A DNA stretch of 64,000 nucleotides from Nocardia sp. NBC_01730 (GTDB lineage Bacteria > Actinomycetota > Actinomycetes > Mycobacteriales > Mycobacteriaceae): the NCBI RefSeq assembly GCF_035920445.1, contig NZ_CP109162.1, positions 1,736,001 to 1,800,000 of the forward strand, written 5' to 3'. The translations under genes and the position numbers were made by a program. Under the pieces are notes generated by a model, which worked only from the letters and a program-made list of their open reading frames with translations, searched no databases and had not been told where the DNA came from. Positions 45,051-53,517 of the stretch are shown in pieces (positions within the stretch are counted from its first letter, which is position 1; each line of letters starts with the position of its first letter).

Positions 45051-46292
45051 TCAGCCCGCGGACACCGCGGACCCGCTCCGGCCGATCATGCCGAGCAGAA
45101 GATTCGCGGCCCGCTCCGCCCCGTCGGTGCGGACCGTCGCGGCCACGGCGGCCGCGCGGGCGCCGGTCTCGGGGGTCAGGGCGATCTCGAGTGCGGACGA
45201 CAGGGACTCGGCGGTCGGCGTCGGACCGTCGTGTCCAGTGCCGATTCCCAGCTCGGCTACTCGGCTGGCCCAGTAGGGCTGGTCCGCCACCTGCGGCACG
45301 ATCACCTGGGGCGCGCCGGCCCGGGCGGCCGTCGTGGTCGTGCCCGCACCGCCGTGGTGCACGGCGGCGGCCACCCGGCGGAACAGTGCCTGCTGGTTGA
45401 CCTCGCCGACGACGAAGCAGTCGTCCCGGTCGTCGATCAGGGCAAGGTCGGCCCAGCCGCTCCCGAGCAGGACGCGGCGGCCCTGTCCGCGGACCGCCTC
45501 GATGACCGCCTGGGTGACCTCCTCCGCCTCGCGCAGGGGCATGCTGCCGAAGCCCACGTACACGGGCGGGGGGCCGGCGTCCAGGTACGCCTCCAGACCG
45601 GCCGAGAGCGGGCGCTCGTCCGGCCGGATCCACGCGCCGGTCTGCGCCACGTCGAGGTCCGCGGGCTGCGGCCACGGTCCCAGGACCGGGTCCGCCGCCA
45701 GGAACAGGAGGGCGGTGTGGACGTGGTCGCGGATGTTGTCGGTCCGAGGCAGGCCGATCGAAACCCGATGGGTGTTGATCGTCTCGCCGAACAGCGTGTT
45801 CAGGTGCTCGGCGTTGGCGTCCCACAGCACCCGGTTGTCGGTCTCGTCCGCGGGAAGAACCTGGCCCGGCCAGGCGACCGGCCGGTGGTGCGGCGACGGC
45901 AGGTAGCACGGGGAGAAGGACGTGAACACATAGGGGATGCCCAGCTTCTCGGCCGCCGCCTGCGCACCGGCCACGGCCGGAAGCGAGCCGGTGGCCACCA
46001 CCGCGTCACAGCCAACGGCCACTGCGGCGACCGCCTCGTAGGCCATGGCGGTCAGCTCGGCTGCGATCTCGGGAAGGGTCTTCGGTGCTTTGCCGGTGAC
46101 CGCCCGCGTCGCCAGCGCGCGTATCGGCCAACCGACGGGCGTCAGCGGAACGCCGACGCCGCCCAGTAGTTCCGCGAAGTCCGGTGGCGCGCACACCCGC
46201 ACCTCGGCGCCGAGAGCTTGCAGTTGCCGCGCCAGCCCCGTCATCGGCTCGACGTCCCCGCGCGACCCGTAGGTCACCAACACAACGCGCAT
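45051..46292 (-). CDS. rgt: MGT/YjiC-type glycosyltransferase, likely rifamycin glycosyltransferase
   Basis: The product has 413 residues; the ATG at 46290-46292 has AGAGGGAG upstream. GT-B fold: [20 protein letters not shown] at the N-terminus, and in the donor domain PPVYVGFGSMPLREAEEVT, VHHGGAGTTTTAARAGAP and QVADQPYWASRVAELGIG, the UDP-sugar motif of macrolide/vancomycin-type transferases. A rifamycin-associated element (46351-46371) stands about 60 bp upstream. Glycosyltransferases behind an RAE inactivate rifamycins by glucosylating the ansa chain (Rgt in Streptomyces; glycosylation is also known in Nocardia). The drug assignment is inferred from the RAE and the helR-linked second copy. 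Confidence 0.88.
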   Translation of the reverse strand: MRVVLVTYGSRGDVEPMTGLARQLQALGAEVRVCAPPDFAELLGGVGVPLTPVGWPIRALATRAVTGKAPKTLPEIAAELTAMAYEAVAAVAVGCDAVVATGSLPAVAGAQAAAEKLGIPYVFTSFSPCYLPSPHHRPVAWPGQVLPADETDNRVLWDANAEHLNTLFGETINTHRVSIGLPRTDNIRDHVHTALLFLAADPVLGPWPQPADLDVAQTGAWIRPDERPLSAGLEAYLDAGPPPVYVGFGSMPLREAEEVTQAVIEAVRGQGRRVLLGSGWADLALIDDRDDCFVVGEVNQQALFRRVAAAVHHGGAGTTTTAARAGAPQVIVPQVADQPYWASRVAELGIGTGHDGPTPTAESLSSALEIALTPETGARAAAVAATVRTDGAERAANLLLGMIGRSGSAVSAG

Positions 46293-46350
46293 TCCGGCGA
46301 CTCCCTCTTTCGTACGTTCCGGCGTCGAGGGGTGATTGTGCGGCACAACC

Positions 46351-46371
46351 GGGGCCTTGCGGCAAGACCCC
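46351..46371 (-). promoter_or_regulatory. rifamycin-associated element (RAE) upstream of rgt
   Basis: A 21-bp inverted repeat: GGGG, one base, CTTGC, a central G, GCAAG, one base, CCCC. The CTTGCGGCAAG core is that of the known RAE, which controls rifamycin-inducible resistance genes in actinomycetes. It lies just downstream of a TATAGC -10-like box (46378-46383, minus strand), where a bound protein would block transcription. Confidence 0.85.
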
Positions 46372-46375
46372 CTAT

Positions 46376-46420
46376 GCGCTATATGCTCAAAGTGGCAAGG
46401 AGCGGATACCCCTCCTTGCC
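46376..46420 (-). promoter_or_regulatory. promoter region with conserved palindrome before the rgt RAE
   Basis: Reading toward rgt: an A-rich stretch, a perfect inverted repeat with arms GGCAAGGAG and CTCCTTGCC (46394-46420), then CATATAGCGCA with the -10-like TATAGC, then the RAE. The same order is found before the second rgt at 50701-50777, where the arms are GGAAAGGAG and CTCCTTTCC. The paired change keeps the symmetry, which argues for a functional site. Confidence 0.65.
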
Positions 46421-46624
46421 TTTGTTTTATCACCTCGCTGCCCAGTAGACAGCCCCCTCCCGCCTGGGGGGGACGACCCTGATGCCCACTGTCCAGCATT
46501 TCACCATGATCGTGCGGCGGCCCATGGATAACTCGAATCGCCCCAGCTCAGGGCGAGTTGGCGAAAGAAACTGAATTTCTCGCTCTCCGGCGGTGCCCGA
46601 GTCGTGCTGCGTCAGGGCCGTCGG
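46421..46624. other. intergenic spacer
   Basis: No gene is seen between the rgt promoter and the end of the TetR gene. Confidence 0.4.
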
Positions 46625-47203
46625 TTACGAATCGCGGGAGGCCCGAAGTCCGCGGTCGACGAAGTCGATCATCCAGTCGAAGCTGACGTCCGGGTCGCCG
46701 GTCCATTGGAACCCGTTGGATGCTTGCAGGGATGCGAACCCGTGGAATGTGCTGCGCAGACTGCGCAGCGCGTGATCCATTTCGTCATCGGGGATGTTGT
46801 AGCCGCGTAGTACTGCCGTCATCGAATCCAACAGCCGGGTACTGAGCTCCAGTAGCGGATCGTCGGGGCCGGTGAATTCGGCGCCGATGGTAGCGGAGTA
46901 CCGGCCGGGATGCGCGACCACGTAGGCGCGGAAAGCGCGCGCGAAGGCCGCCAGAGCGTGCGCGCCGGATAGTCCGTGCATGGCGTCACGGATCTCGCGG
47001 TCGAGCTCGGTCACGGCCAGCACCGCGATGCCCCGCTGTAGGTCGGCCAGGTTCGCAACATGCTTATAGAGGGAAGGGGTTCGGACGCCGAGCCTTTCGG
47101 CCAGCAATCCCATGGCCAGATTGCCGTAGCCGAGGTCGTCGGCGAGCTCGGCGCCCGCCCGAACGACGTCAGTCGTGCTGAGTCCGACTCTAGGCACGGG
47201 CAT
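46625..47203 (-). CDS. TetR/AcrR-family regulator (TetR_C_33/WHG type)
   Basis: The product has 192 residues. The helix-turn-helix is LAMGLLAERLGVRTPSLYKH VANLADL at residues about 28-55. The C-terminal domain has FARAFRAYVVAHPGRYSATI and the WHG-like LRSTFHGFASLQASNGFQW, typical of regulators with the WHG domain. It overlaps the end of the alpha/beta-hydrolase gene by 14 bp, so the two are one operon, and it probably represses that operon through the tandem operators at 48065-48100. Confidence 0.88.
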   Translation of the reverse strand: MPVPRVGLSTTDVVRAGAELADDLGYGNLAMGLLAERLGVRTPSLYKHVANLADLQRGIAVLAVTELDREIRDAMHGLSGAHALAAFARAFRAYVVAHPGRYSATIGAEFTGPDDPLLELSTRLLDSMTAVLRGYNIPDDEMDHALRSLRSTFHGFASLQASNGFQWTGDPDVSFDWMIDFVDRGLRASRDS

Positions 47204-48041
47204 GCTCCTCGAGGAACGATAGGGCGAGCTCGGCGACCCGGTCGGACGAATCCGCGTGCGGGTAGTGCCCGGACCCCTCGGACAGCTCGACCCGGCCCAT
47301 GCCTGCGGGCATCAGCGCCACGATGGCATCACCTTCGGCCTGGGGGTTGGCGAAGTCGGGATCTTCGGTGCCCATGATGATCAGCGCGGGGCTGCCGATG
47401 TTCGGCAGCTGCGCTTCGGCGTCGGCCGGTGTGGACTTGCCGGTTTTCAGGAACTCGGCGAACCGCCCGGGTTCGCGCAGCTTCGCCGATAGCTCGGCCA
47501 TGTACTGGTCGTAGTCGGCGGGCTTGACCGGATAGGCGACATTCAGGTAGCTCATCCACTGGCCGAGGCTCTTGAAGATCATCGCCGCCATCAGGTGCGT
47601 CATGCCCTTGCGGTAGCGCGAGATGGTGAATACGGCGCCCGCGGCGAACTTCTGGGTCTTGGTGAACGGGTTGAGTTCGATGATCCCGCTGACGAGTTCG
47701 GGCGCTTGGGCCGCGGCGATGGTTGCTGCGCCGCCGGAGAGGGAGTGGCCGATGATGACGGCGGGACCGCCGAGATGACGTATCAGGGCGAGCAGGTCAC
47801 CCGCGACGTCGGTGCGAGAGATCGCGTCACCCCCGTCATGAGACCTCCAGTTCATGCTGGACTCCCCATGTCCGCGCAGATCAACTGCTGCCACCCGATA
47901 TCCCGCCGCGACCAGCTTCGGTGCGAGGAACCGGTAGGCCTGCCGACGGTCACCGATGCCGTGCGAGAGCACGACCAGTGGCCCTGCCCCGTCCACGTCG
48001 TAGGCGATCTGTCCACCGTCGATGGTCAGGTACTCGGTCAT
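47190..48041 (-). CDS. alpha/beta-hydrolase
   Basis: The product has 283 residues. Features: VVLSHGIGDRRQAYRFLAP, VDLRGHGESSMNW, the nucleophile elbow VIIGHSLSGGAATIAAAQ, the acid in IIMGTEDPDFANP and the histidine in GSGHYPHADSS. It is complete and cytosolic. It is the first gene of a two-gene operon with a WHG-type TetR regulator; such pairs often respond to small hydrophobic substrates of the hydrolase. The actual substrate is unknown. Confidence 0.9.
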   Translation of the reverse strand: MTEYLTIDGGQIAYDVDGAGPLVVLSHGIGDRRQAYRFLAPKLVAAGYRVAAVDLRGHGESSMNWRSHDGGDAISRTDVAGDLLALIRHLGGPAVIIGHSLSGGAATIAAAQAPELVSGIIELNPFTKTQKFAAGAVFTISRYRKGMTHLMAAMIFKSLGQWMSYLNVAYPVKPADYDQYMAELSAKLREPGRFAEFLKTGKSTPADAEAQLPNIGSPALIIMGTEDPDFANPQAEGDAIVALMPAGMGRVELSEGSGHYPHADSSDRVAELALSFLEEHARA

Positions 48042-48064
48042 ATCGAACTCCCGAAGAGCTAGTA

Positions 48065-48100
48065 GCTAATCCTAATAGCCACAAAGCTAATTTGATTAGC
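48065..48100 (-). promoter_or_regulatory. tandem TetR operators upstream of the hydrolase–tetR operon
   Basis: GCTAAT-TTG-ATTAGC (48086-48100) is a perfect palindrome. A second copy, GCTAATCCTAATAGC (48065-48079), differs by one inverted pair. The two are 21 bp apart centre to centre, on the same helix face, in an AT-rich stretch just before the hydrolase start at 48041. Confidence 0.7.
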
Positions 48101-48106
48101 CTCAAG

Positions 48107-48400
48107 TGTCAATAGATCGCGGAGACCCGATTCCGGCGAGGATGACACGCAGCCCGTGGTCGAACTTCGGGTTCGGCCGCGAAGAGTTCGGTGACCATGC
48201 CGGCGGCCAGTGGGTAGCGTCGGGAATCGACGGCCGCGCCGATATGGTCCGCGTCGTAGGGGTTCCCCTCGGCGTACTCCGCGCCGGAGTGGGCTTGTTC
48301 CTCGATGACGAAGCCGACGGTGGCGGAGACGAAGACGGTTCTGGCCATGACGTCGAGCAGTTCTCGCTTGTTCTTCACGTGCCACCCGCCACCTCTACAC
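48107..48400 (-). pseudogene. TetR-family regulator remnant
   Basis: The minus strand reads WHVKNKRELLDVMARTVFVS (end of the helix-turn-helix), then EEQAHSGAEYAEGNPYDADH and LAAGMVTELFAAEPE, and after a frameshift near 48165 FDHGLRVILAGIGSPR with the stop at 48107-48109. The N-terminal half of the DNA-binding domain is missing at about 48400. It would be a TetR_C-type regulator if complete. Confidence 0.6.
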
Positions 48401-48545
48401 GCTCGCCGTTCTGCAACCGGTGATCGAACGCGAACTCGACCAGCGTGCAACAGAACTCGGCGCTCCTGTGCACTGGGCCGCGCCGGTTGTCGGCTTCCAC
48501 CCGGACACGGCGGGCATCGAGATAGATCGGCGCGGCATCCTGACC
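48385..48545 (+). pseudogene. FAD-dependent monooxygenase fragment
   Basis: A plus-strand reading LYTLAVLQPVIERELDQRAT then ELGAPVHWAAPVVGFHPDTA resembles the substrate-binding start region of PHBH-fold monooxygenases, where a partner strand follows the first FAD motif. Both the GxGxxG start and the GD motif are absent. Relatives include rifampicin monooxygenase Rox, but the piece is too short to decide. Confidence 0.4.
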
Positions 48546-48716
48546 ACAGCAAGCGTCGGTGGCGCACCGGAGGGGCAGCCACCTCCGACGCAACATTCCG
48601 TCCACCTCGGCAATGGAACTTTCATCCAAAGCCGACGTCGGGCCCGACAGTCCCACACCGGGAAACGCTGTTCCGGAAACTGCTTTTCCACCGCCCGATC
48701 ACTATGCTGCGTTCTC

Positions 48717-49310
48717 GTGACATCCTTCGCCGCAGGTCGAACGATCGTTATCCGAGACATGATCTACGGCAGATCGTTCACCGAGTGGCCGCAACGGGTG
48801 ATCGAGGACCGCGGCAACGAGCTCCGCGTGCTCCTCATACCGGGGACAAAGGGTCTCGGCCCGGCGTTATGGATCAAGTCGATGCGCGAGAACGACCCCG
48901 CGGCTCGCGGCGAACTACTGCAGGCCTATGCCCGCCGGGAATGGGAGATGGCGCCCTGGACCTGGCAGCGCAACACCCGGCTGGCCATCATGTACACCGA
49001 CCGCTACTTCGCCATCGCGCCGATGTGGAACGAGCGCGGAGAATTCCGCTGCTGGTACGTCAATTTCCAACTCCCCTTCACCCGAACCGCCGATGGCGTC
49101 GACACCAGCGATCTGCACCTCGATCTCATCGTCGACCCGGACCTGAACTGCCACTGGAAAGATGAGGACGAGTACGTCCTCGCCATCCGCCTCGGACTGG
49201 TGCCGATCGAATGGCAGCATGCCATCGATGCGGCTCGCGGTCAGGCGCTGGCGATGGTCGAGCGCCGCGATGGCCCGTTCAGCGAAGACTGGCGCTCGAT
49301 ACCGTTGTAG
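48717..49310 (+). CDS. DUF402 (FomD-like) family protein
   Basis: The product has 197 residues from a GTG at 48717; an ATG at 48759 is an alternative. It has IVIRDMIYGRSFTEWPQRVI, a long middle with WTWQRNTRLAIMYTDRYFAI and WNERGEFRCWYVNFQLPFTR, and the metal/nucleotide-binding DLHLDLIVDPDLNCHWKDED plus DEYVLAIRLGL. The family includes FomD, a nucleoside-diphosphate/CMP-phosphonate hydrolase, and ribonuclease-like proteins. The conserved acidic residues are kept, so hydrolase activity on a nucleotide compound is plausible. It is complete and transcribed toward the integrase. Confidence 0.85.
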   Translation: MTSFAAGRTIVIRDMIYGRSFTEWPQRVIEDRGNELRVLLIPGTKGLGPALWIKSMRENDPAARGELLQAYARREWEMAPWTWQRNTRLAIMYTDRYFAIAPMWNERGEFRCWYVNFQLPFTRTADGVDTSDLHLDLIVDPDLNCHWKDEDEYVLAIRLGLVPIEWQHAIDAARGQALAMVERRDGPFSEDWRSIPL

Positions 49311-49393
49311 TGCCAGAGGATTCGCCACGGGATCGCGGGCGCCGATACCGTGGCGCAGACAGCCAATCGCCGAAGTGAACGCGGGAGCCGAAC

Positions 49394-50599
49394 ATGGACA
49401 ATCGATCCAGTGTCGTCGCAGTCCCGGAGTCGGTGCGCACGGAATTGCGCCGTGGCGTGCGCAGCGTGCTGGTGGATGCCGCGGCGCTGCGCCTGGTACG
49501 TGATCGCTTCGACGACGATCAGGCAGGCTCGCTGCGCCGGTATCTCGAGGCCTCGCAATCGGCGAATACTTTGCGCGCTTACCGCACCGACTGGGTCGCC
49601 TGGTCGGCGTGGTGTACGACCGAGGGCAGGCAGGCACTGCCCGCCGATGCCCTCGACGTCGCCGTCTATCTGGCCGCAGCCGCCGACGCGCGCCGCGCCA
49701 CCGGCGGATGGGCATTCAGCCCGGCGACTTTGGAACGCAAGTCGGCCGCCATCGCCGCGGTGCATGCCGCGAACGGGCTGCCGTCACCGACGCGTTCGGA
49801 CGTCGTGCGCCTCACTCTGCGTGGTGTCCGCCGCACTCGCCGCACCCAGCCCGCACGCAAACGCCCCGTCCTCCTGCACACCCTCGACCAACTCCTGGCT
49901 GGACTTCCCGAACCGGGCTGGCCCACCGAACCTGCCCGCCGCCGGGATTCGCTCGCGCTGCTCATCGGTTTCGCCGGGGCGTTGCGCCGCAGCGAACTCG
50001 CCGGCCTGCGCATCGGCGACGTCTCGGTGACCCTCGATCACAGCACTGACGAGCCGGTCCTCCTGATCCGGCTGCCCGCCACCAAGACAGACCCTACCGG
50101 CGCCGCCGAACAACGCGTAGCACTCCCGCGCGGCCGCCGCCCCGCCACCTGCCCGGTCTGCACCCTGGCCGACTGGCTGCGTCTACGCGAAACCCATTCC
50201 ACTGCAGGCACTCTCGGTGTACGCGCTTGGCTGGCCGACCTGCCCGCCATCGACCCCGGCATCCACCGCTGCCACGGCTACACCGGCACAGCCCTCGCCG
50301 ACGGGGACCTTCCCCTCTTCCCCACCATCACCCGGCACGGCGCCATCTCCGACCGTCCGATGTCCGGCCGCGCCGTCGCCGAACTGGTCAAGCGGTATGC
50401 CGCCCGAGCCGGGTTCGACCCCGACCTCTTCTCCGGCCATTCACTGCGCGCGGGCTTCGCGACGCAGGCCGCGCTGGGCGGCGCCAGCGATCGGGAGATC
50501 ATGCGCCAAGGCCGCTGGTCCAACCCGCGCACCGTCCACGGCTACATCCGCACCGCGAACCCTCTCGAAGACAACGCGGTGACCAAACTCGGGCTGTGA
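49394..50599 (+). CDS. tyrosine site-specific recombinase
   Basis: The product has 401 residues. The SAM-like N-terminal domain is seen at [22 protein letters not shown]. The catalytic domain has [11 protein letters not shown] (Arg near 198), [15 protein letters not shown] (His-x-x-Arg near 349), [14 protein letters not shown] (His/Trp position and Tyr near 383). All catalytic residues are present, so it may be active. It is the last gene before the second RAE promoter and helR, and there is no tRNA beside it to act as attachment site. Its role could be mobilising this resistance block. Confidence 0.9.
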   Translation: MDNRSSVVAVPESVRTELRRGVRSVLVDAAALRLVRDRFDDDQAGSLRRYLEASQSANTLRAYRTDWVAWSAWCTTEGRQALPADALDVAVYLAAAADARRATGGWAFSPATLERKSAAIAAVHAANGLPSPTRSDVVRLTLRGVRRTRRTQPARKRPVLLHTLDQLLAGLPEPGWPTEPARRRDSLALLIGFAGALRRSELAGLRIGDVSVTLDHSTDEPVLLIRLPATKTDPTGAAEQRVALPRGRRPATCPVCTLADWLRLRETHSTAGTLGVRAWLADLPAIDPGIHRCHGYTGTALADGDLPLFPTITRHGAISDRPMSGRAVAELVKRYAARAGFDPDLFSGHSLRAGFATQAALGGASDREIMRQGRWSNPRTVHGYIRTANPLEDNAVTKLGL

Positions 50600-50700
50600 G
50601 CTCGCCTTTCGCGCAAAGTTGCTTCGACACACCGCTCGCGTCCCTGCGCGACGTCGACCATAGTCGGTGTTCCATCGACCCGGTCCGATCTATCCGGCCA

Positions 50701-50756
50701 AGAAAAAGGGAAAGGAGAGTACTTACTCCTTTCCACTCTCAACATATAGCGCACTG
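50701..50756 (+). promoter_or_regulatory. promoter with conserved palindrome before the second RAE
   Basis: An A-rich run, a perfect inverted repeat with arms GGAAAGGAG and CTCCTTTCC (50709-50734), then CATATAGCGCA with the -10-like TATAGC at 50745-50750. It matches the region before the intact rgt in order and spacing. Confidence 0.65.
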
Positions 50757-50777
50757 GGGGGCTTGTGGCAAGACCCG
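50757..50777 (+). promoter_or_regulatory. rifamycin-associated element (RAE) upstream of truncated rgt and helR
   Basis: GGGG, one base, CTTGT, a central G, GCAAG, one base, CCCG: the same layout as the element at 46351-46371, with the core CTTGTGGCAAG differing from the usual core at one base. It lies just after the TATAGC -10-like box. RAE control of helR is known in Streptomyces. Confidence 0.8.
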
Positions 50778-50835
50778 GGTAGTGCCGCAGAATTGCCCGG
50801 CCGAAGCCAGAACTCAAGGAAACGGGAGTCGTGAA

Positions 50836-51123
50836 GTGCGTGTGTTGTTGTCGACGTATGGGTCGCGCGGGGACGTCGAAACGTTGGCGGGACTCGCGGT
50901 GCGGTTGCGGGCACTCGGCCCGGATACGCCAATCGGCGCGGCAGACGAGGGTCCGACTCCGACCACCGAGTCCCTGTCCGCCGCGCTCGAGATCGCCTTG
51001 GTCCCCGAGACCGGTGCCCGCGCGGCTGCCGTGGCCGGCACGATCCGCACCGACGGGGCGACGGTGGCCGCGACGCTGCTGCTCGACGCGCTCACCCGAG
51101 AGAAGCCGCCAGTGTCCGCGTGA
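50836..51123 (+). pseudogene. rgt-type glycosyltransferase with large in-frame internal deletion
   Basis: A 95-residue frame with a GTG start joins the N-terminus ([20 protein letters not shown]) directly to the C-terminus ([20 protein letters not shown]). Compared with the intact copy at 45051-46292, about 320 residues including both substrate sites are missing, yet the reading frame is kept to the stop at 51121-51123. The stop overlaps a GTG (51120) in the helR frame, so translation of this short frame may still feed ribosomes to helR. Confidence 0.85.
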
Positions 51124-51161
51124 ACCACGCGGCATCGTCGAGCCAGGGAAAGCGAGGGCAT

Positions 51162-53363
51162 GTGTCAACTCAGGGGTACGAAGACGAATTGCGGTCCGAG
51201 CGCAGCTACGTGGCCGGGCTCTACACGCGGCTCGACGCCGAGCGACCGCGAGTGGAGGGTAGATACAACGCGGCGTTGCGGGGAAACGGCGGGTCACCCA
51301 TGGAACGGGATGTCGAGGTACGCGCGCTGGCCAAAGAGGTGAAACGGCTGGATGTGGCCGACAGCGGGCTGTGTTTCGGACGGCTGGACACCCTTTCGGG
51401 CGAACATTCCTACATCGGCCGGATCGGCCTCTTCGACGAGGAGAACGAGTACGAACCGCTGTTGCTCGATTGGCGGGCACCGGCGGCGCGCGCGTTCTAC
51501 GTCGCCACCGCCGCGACACCGGAGAATATGCGTCGGCGCCGCCAGTTCCACACACGCGGGCGACACGTGGTCGATTTCACCGACGAGGTACTCGGCCGCC
51601 CCGATGGTGGCGAGCGAGGGGACGCGGCCCTGCTCTCGGCGGTCAACGCCCCGCGCGGTGACGGGATGCACGACATCGTCGCGACGATCCAGGCCGAACA
51701 GGACGAGATAATCCGGTTCGATCACCCAGGGGTGCTGGTGATCGAGGGGGGCCCGGGAACCGGGAAGACGGTGGTGGCGCTGCACCGCGTCGCATACCTG
51801 CTCTACACCCAGCGGGAGCGGATGGAACGCCAGGGTGTGCTGGTGGTCGGGCCCAACCCGGCGTTCCTGAACCACATCGCCCACGTGCTGCCGTCGCTGG
51901 GCGAGACCAACGTGGTGTTCACGACCACCGGTGGCCTCGTGCCCGGGCTGCGCGTCACCGCCGAGGACACCCCGGAAGCCGCACGGCTCAAGGGTTCGCT
52001 GAAGATCCTGGATGTGCTCGCGGCGGCGGTCGCCGACCGGCAGCGGCTGCCGGAGCATCCGCTGCCGATCGAACTGTCGGACGTCACGGTCCGGATCGAC
52101 GCCGAGACCGCGGAGTGGGCCAGGGAGGAGGCGCGCGCAAGCGGGCTGCCGCACAACGAAGCCCGCGCGGTGTTCCGCGAGATCGTCACATGGGTGCTCA
52201 CCGAACGGGCGATAGCCCGCATCGGCCGGGGCTGGCTGACGCAGACGGACCGCGAAGCATGGGAGCAGCTGCGGGAGGACCTGCTCGAGGAGCTCGCGGA
52301 CCACGACACGTTCACCGCCGCGCTCGACGAATTCTGGCCGATCCTGACGCCGGAAACAACACTGGCACAGCTGTACACGTCCCCCGAACGCTTGCGTGCG
52401 GCGGGCGCCGACCAGGCACTGTTGCGCGCCGATGGCGACGCCTGGACGGTGTCGGACGTGCCGCTGCTCGACGAACTGGTCGACCTGCTCGGCCGCGACA
52501 AGCTGGCCGATCAGGCCGCCGAGCGGGAACGGAAAGCCGAGGCCGAGTACGCCGCCGGCGTGCTGGACATCATGATCAGCCGCGAGGACCTGATGGACGA
52601 CGAGGACCACCTGCTGGCCCAGGACATGCTCTACGCCGAAGACCTGGCGGGCCGCTTCCTCGAGCGCGACACCCGGGAACTCGCCGAACGCGCTGCCGCG
52701 GACCGGGACTGGACCTACCGGCACGTCGTGGTCGACGAGGCCCAAGAACTGTCCGAAATGGACTGGCGGGTGCTGATGCGGCGCTGCCCGGGCCGATCCT
52801 TCACAGTGGTCGGAGATCTCGCCCAACGCCGGTCGGCGGCCGGAGCGGCATCGTGGGACACGATGCTGGAGCCGTACGTGCCCCGCCGCTGGGTCTACCG
52901 GCCGCTGTCGGTGAACTACCGCACCCCGGCGGAGATCATGAACGTCGCCGCCGCGCTGCTCGCCGAGTTCGCACCGGAGGTCCGGCCACCGGAGTCGGTC
53001 CGCGCGTGCGGCGTCCAGCCCTGGTCCAGGCAGGTCAGCGAGGACGAACTGTCCACAGCCATCGAGGAATTCGTACAGGACGAAGCCGGTTGTGAAGGAA
53101 CCAGCGTCGTGATCGGGCCACCAGGTGTGCCGGGCGCGGTGGTGGCCTCGGCGACGAAGGGCCTGGAGTTCGACGCCGTTCTGGTCGTGGAGCCAGAACG
53201 GATCCTCGCCGACGGCCCACGCGGTGCGGCCGAGCTCTATGTCGCTCTCACCCGCGCCACCCAACGCCTCGGCGTCCTACACCGGGGCCCATTGCCGCAT
53301 GCCCTGACCGGACTCTCCGAAACCGGGACACCCACCCAGGCCGGGAATCAACGGTTGGCGTAG
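51162..53363 (+). CDS. helR: HelR, RNA polymerase-associated helicase-like protein conferring rifamycin tolerance
   Basis: The product has 733 residues; I chose the GTG at 51162 (STQGYEDELRSERSYV), although the GTG at 51120 that overlaps the previous stop is possible. An N-terminal coiled-coil arm is followed by a UvrD-like motor: Walker A VIEGGPGTGKTVVALHR (about residue 195), HVVVDEAQELSEMDW (Walker B), VVGDLAQRRSA, LSVNYRTPAEI and the late motif TKGLEFDAVLVVEPE with LYVALTRATQRLGVLH. HelR proteins bind RNA polymerase and displace rifamycins. The RAE at 50757-50777 fits the known drug-inducible control. It appears intact. Confidence 0.92.
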   Translation: MSTQGYEDELRSERSYVAGLYTRLDAERPRVEGRYNAALRGNGGSPMERDVEVRALAKEVKRLDVADSGLCFGRLDTLSGEHSYIGRIGLFDEENEYEPLLLDWRAPAARAFYVATAATPENMRRRRQFHTRGRHVVDFTDEVLGRPDGGERGDAALLSAVNAPRGDGMHDIVATIQAEQDEIIRFDHPGVLVIEGGPGTGKTVVALHRVAYLLYTQRERMERQGVLVVGPNPAFLNHIAHVLPSLGETNVVFTTTGGLVPGLRVTAEDTPEAARLKGSLKILDVLAAAVADRQRLPEHPLPIELSDVTVRIDAETAEWAREEARASGLPHNEARAVFREIVTWVLTERAIARIGRGWLTQTDREAWEQLREDLLEELADHDTFTAALDEFWPILTPETTLAQLYTSPERLRAAGADQALLRADGDAWTVSDVPLLDELVDLLGRDKLADQAAERERKAEAEYAAGVLDIMISREDLMDDEDHLLAQDMLYAEDLAGRFLERDTRELAERAAADRDWTYRHVVVDEAQELSEMDWRVLMRRCPGRSFTVVGDLAQRRSAAGAASWDTMLEPYVPRRWVYRPLSVNYRTPAEIMNVAAALLAEFAPEVRPPESVRACGVQPWSRQVSEDELSTAIEEFVQDEAGCEGTSVVIGPPGVPGAVVASATKGLEFDAVLVVEPERILADGPRGAAELYVALTRATQRLGVLHRGPLPHALTGLSETGTPTQAGNQRLA

Positions 53364-53517
53364 CGATTCGGGTGCGGTCGGCGCCGAGCCAGACCGTAAC
53401 CAGACGATAGCGGGAACTCCAGGTAGCTGGAGTATTCAGGCGGGCCGCCAGGCCGCCCACATCCGGACACGAGACCAGGGTCGCCGTCGATAGTCATAGC
53501 GGGCAGGGAGGTTTCGA

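Noticed and set aside
44520..46169. Long plus-strand open frame opposite the glycosyltransferase
   Set aside because: It is antisense to a clear GT-B gene; composition is Arg/Gly-rich and matches no protein. High-GC antisense frames of this length are common.
48385..48545. Identification of the monooxygenase fragment as rifampicin monooxygenase
   Set aside because: Tempting beside RAE genes, but the fragment is about 50 residues and lacks diagnostic motifs; no RAE precedes it.
51294..53264. Long minus-strand open frame opposite helR
   Set aside because: Antisense shadow of an intact helicase-like gene with all motifs on the plus strand.
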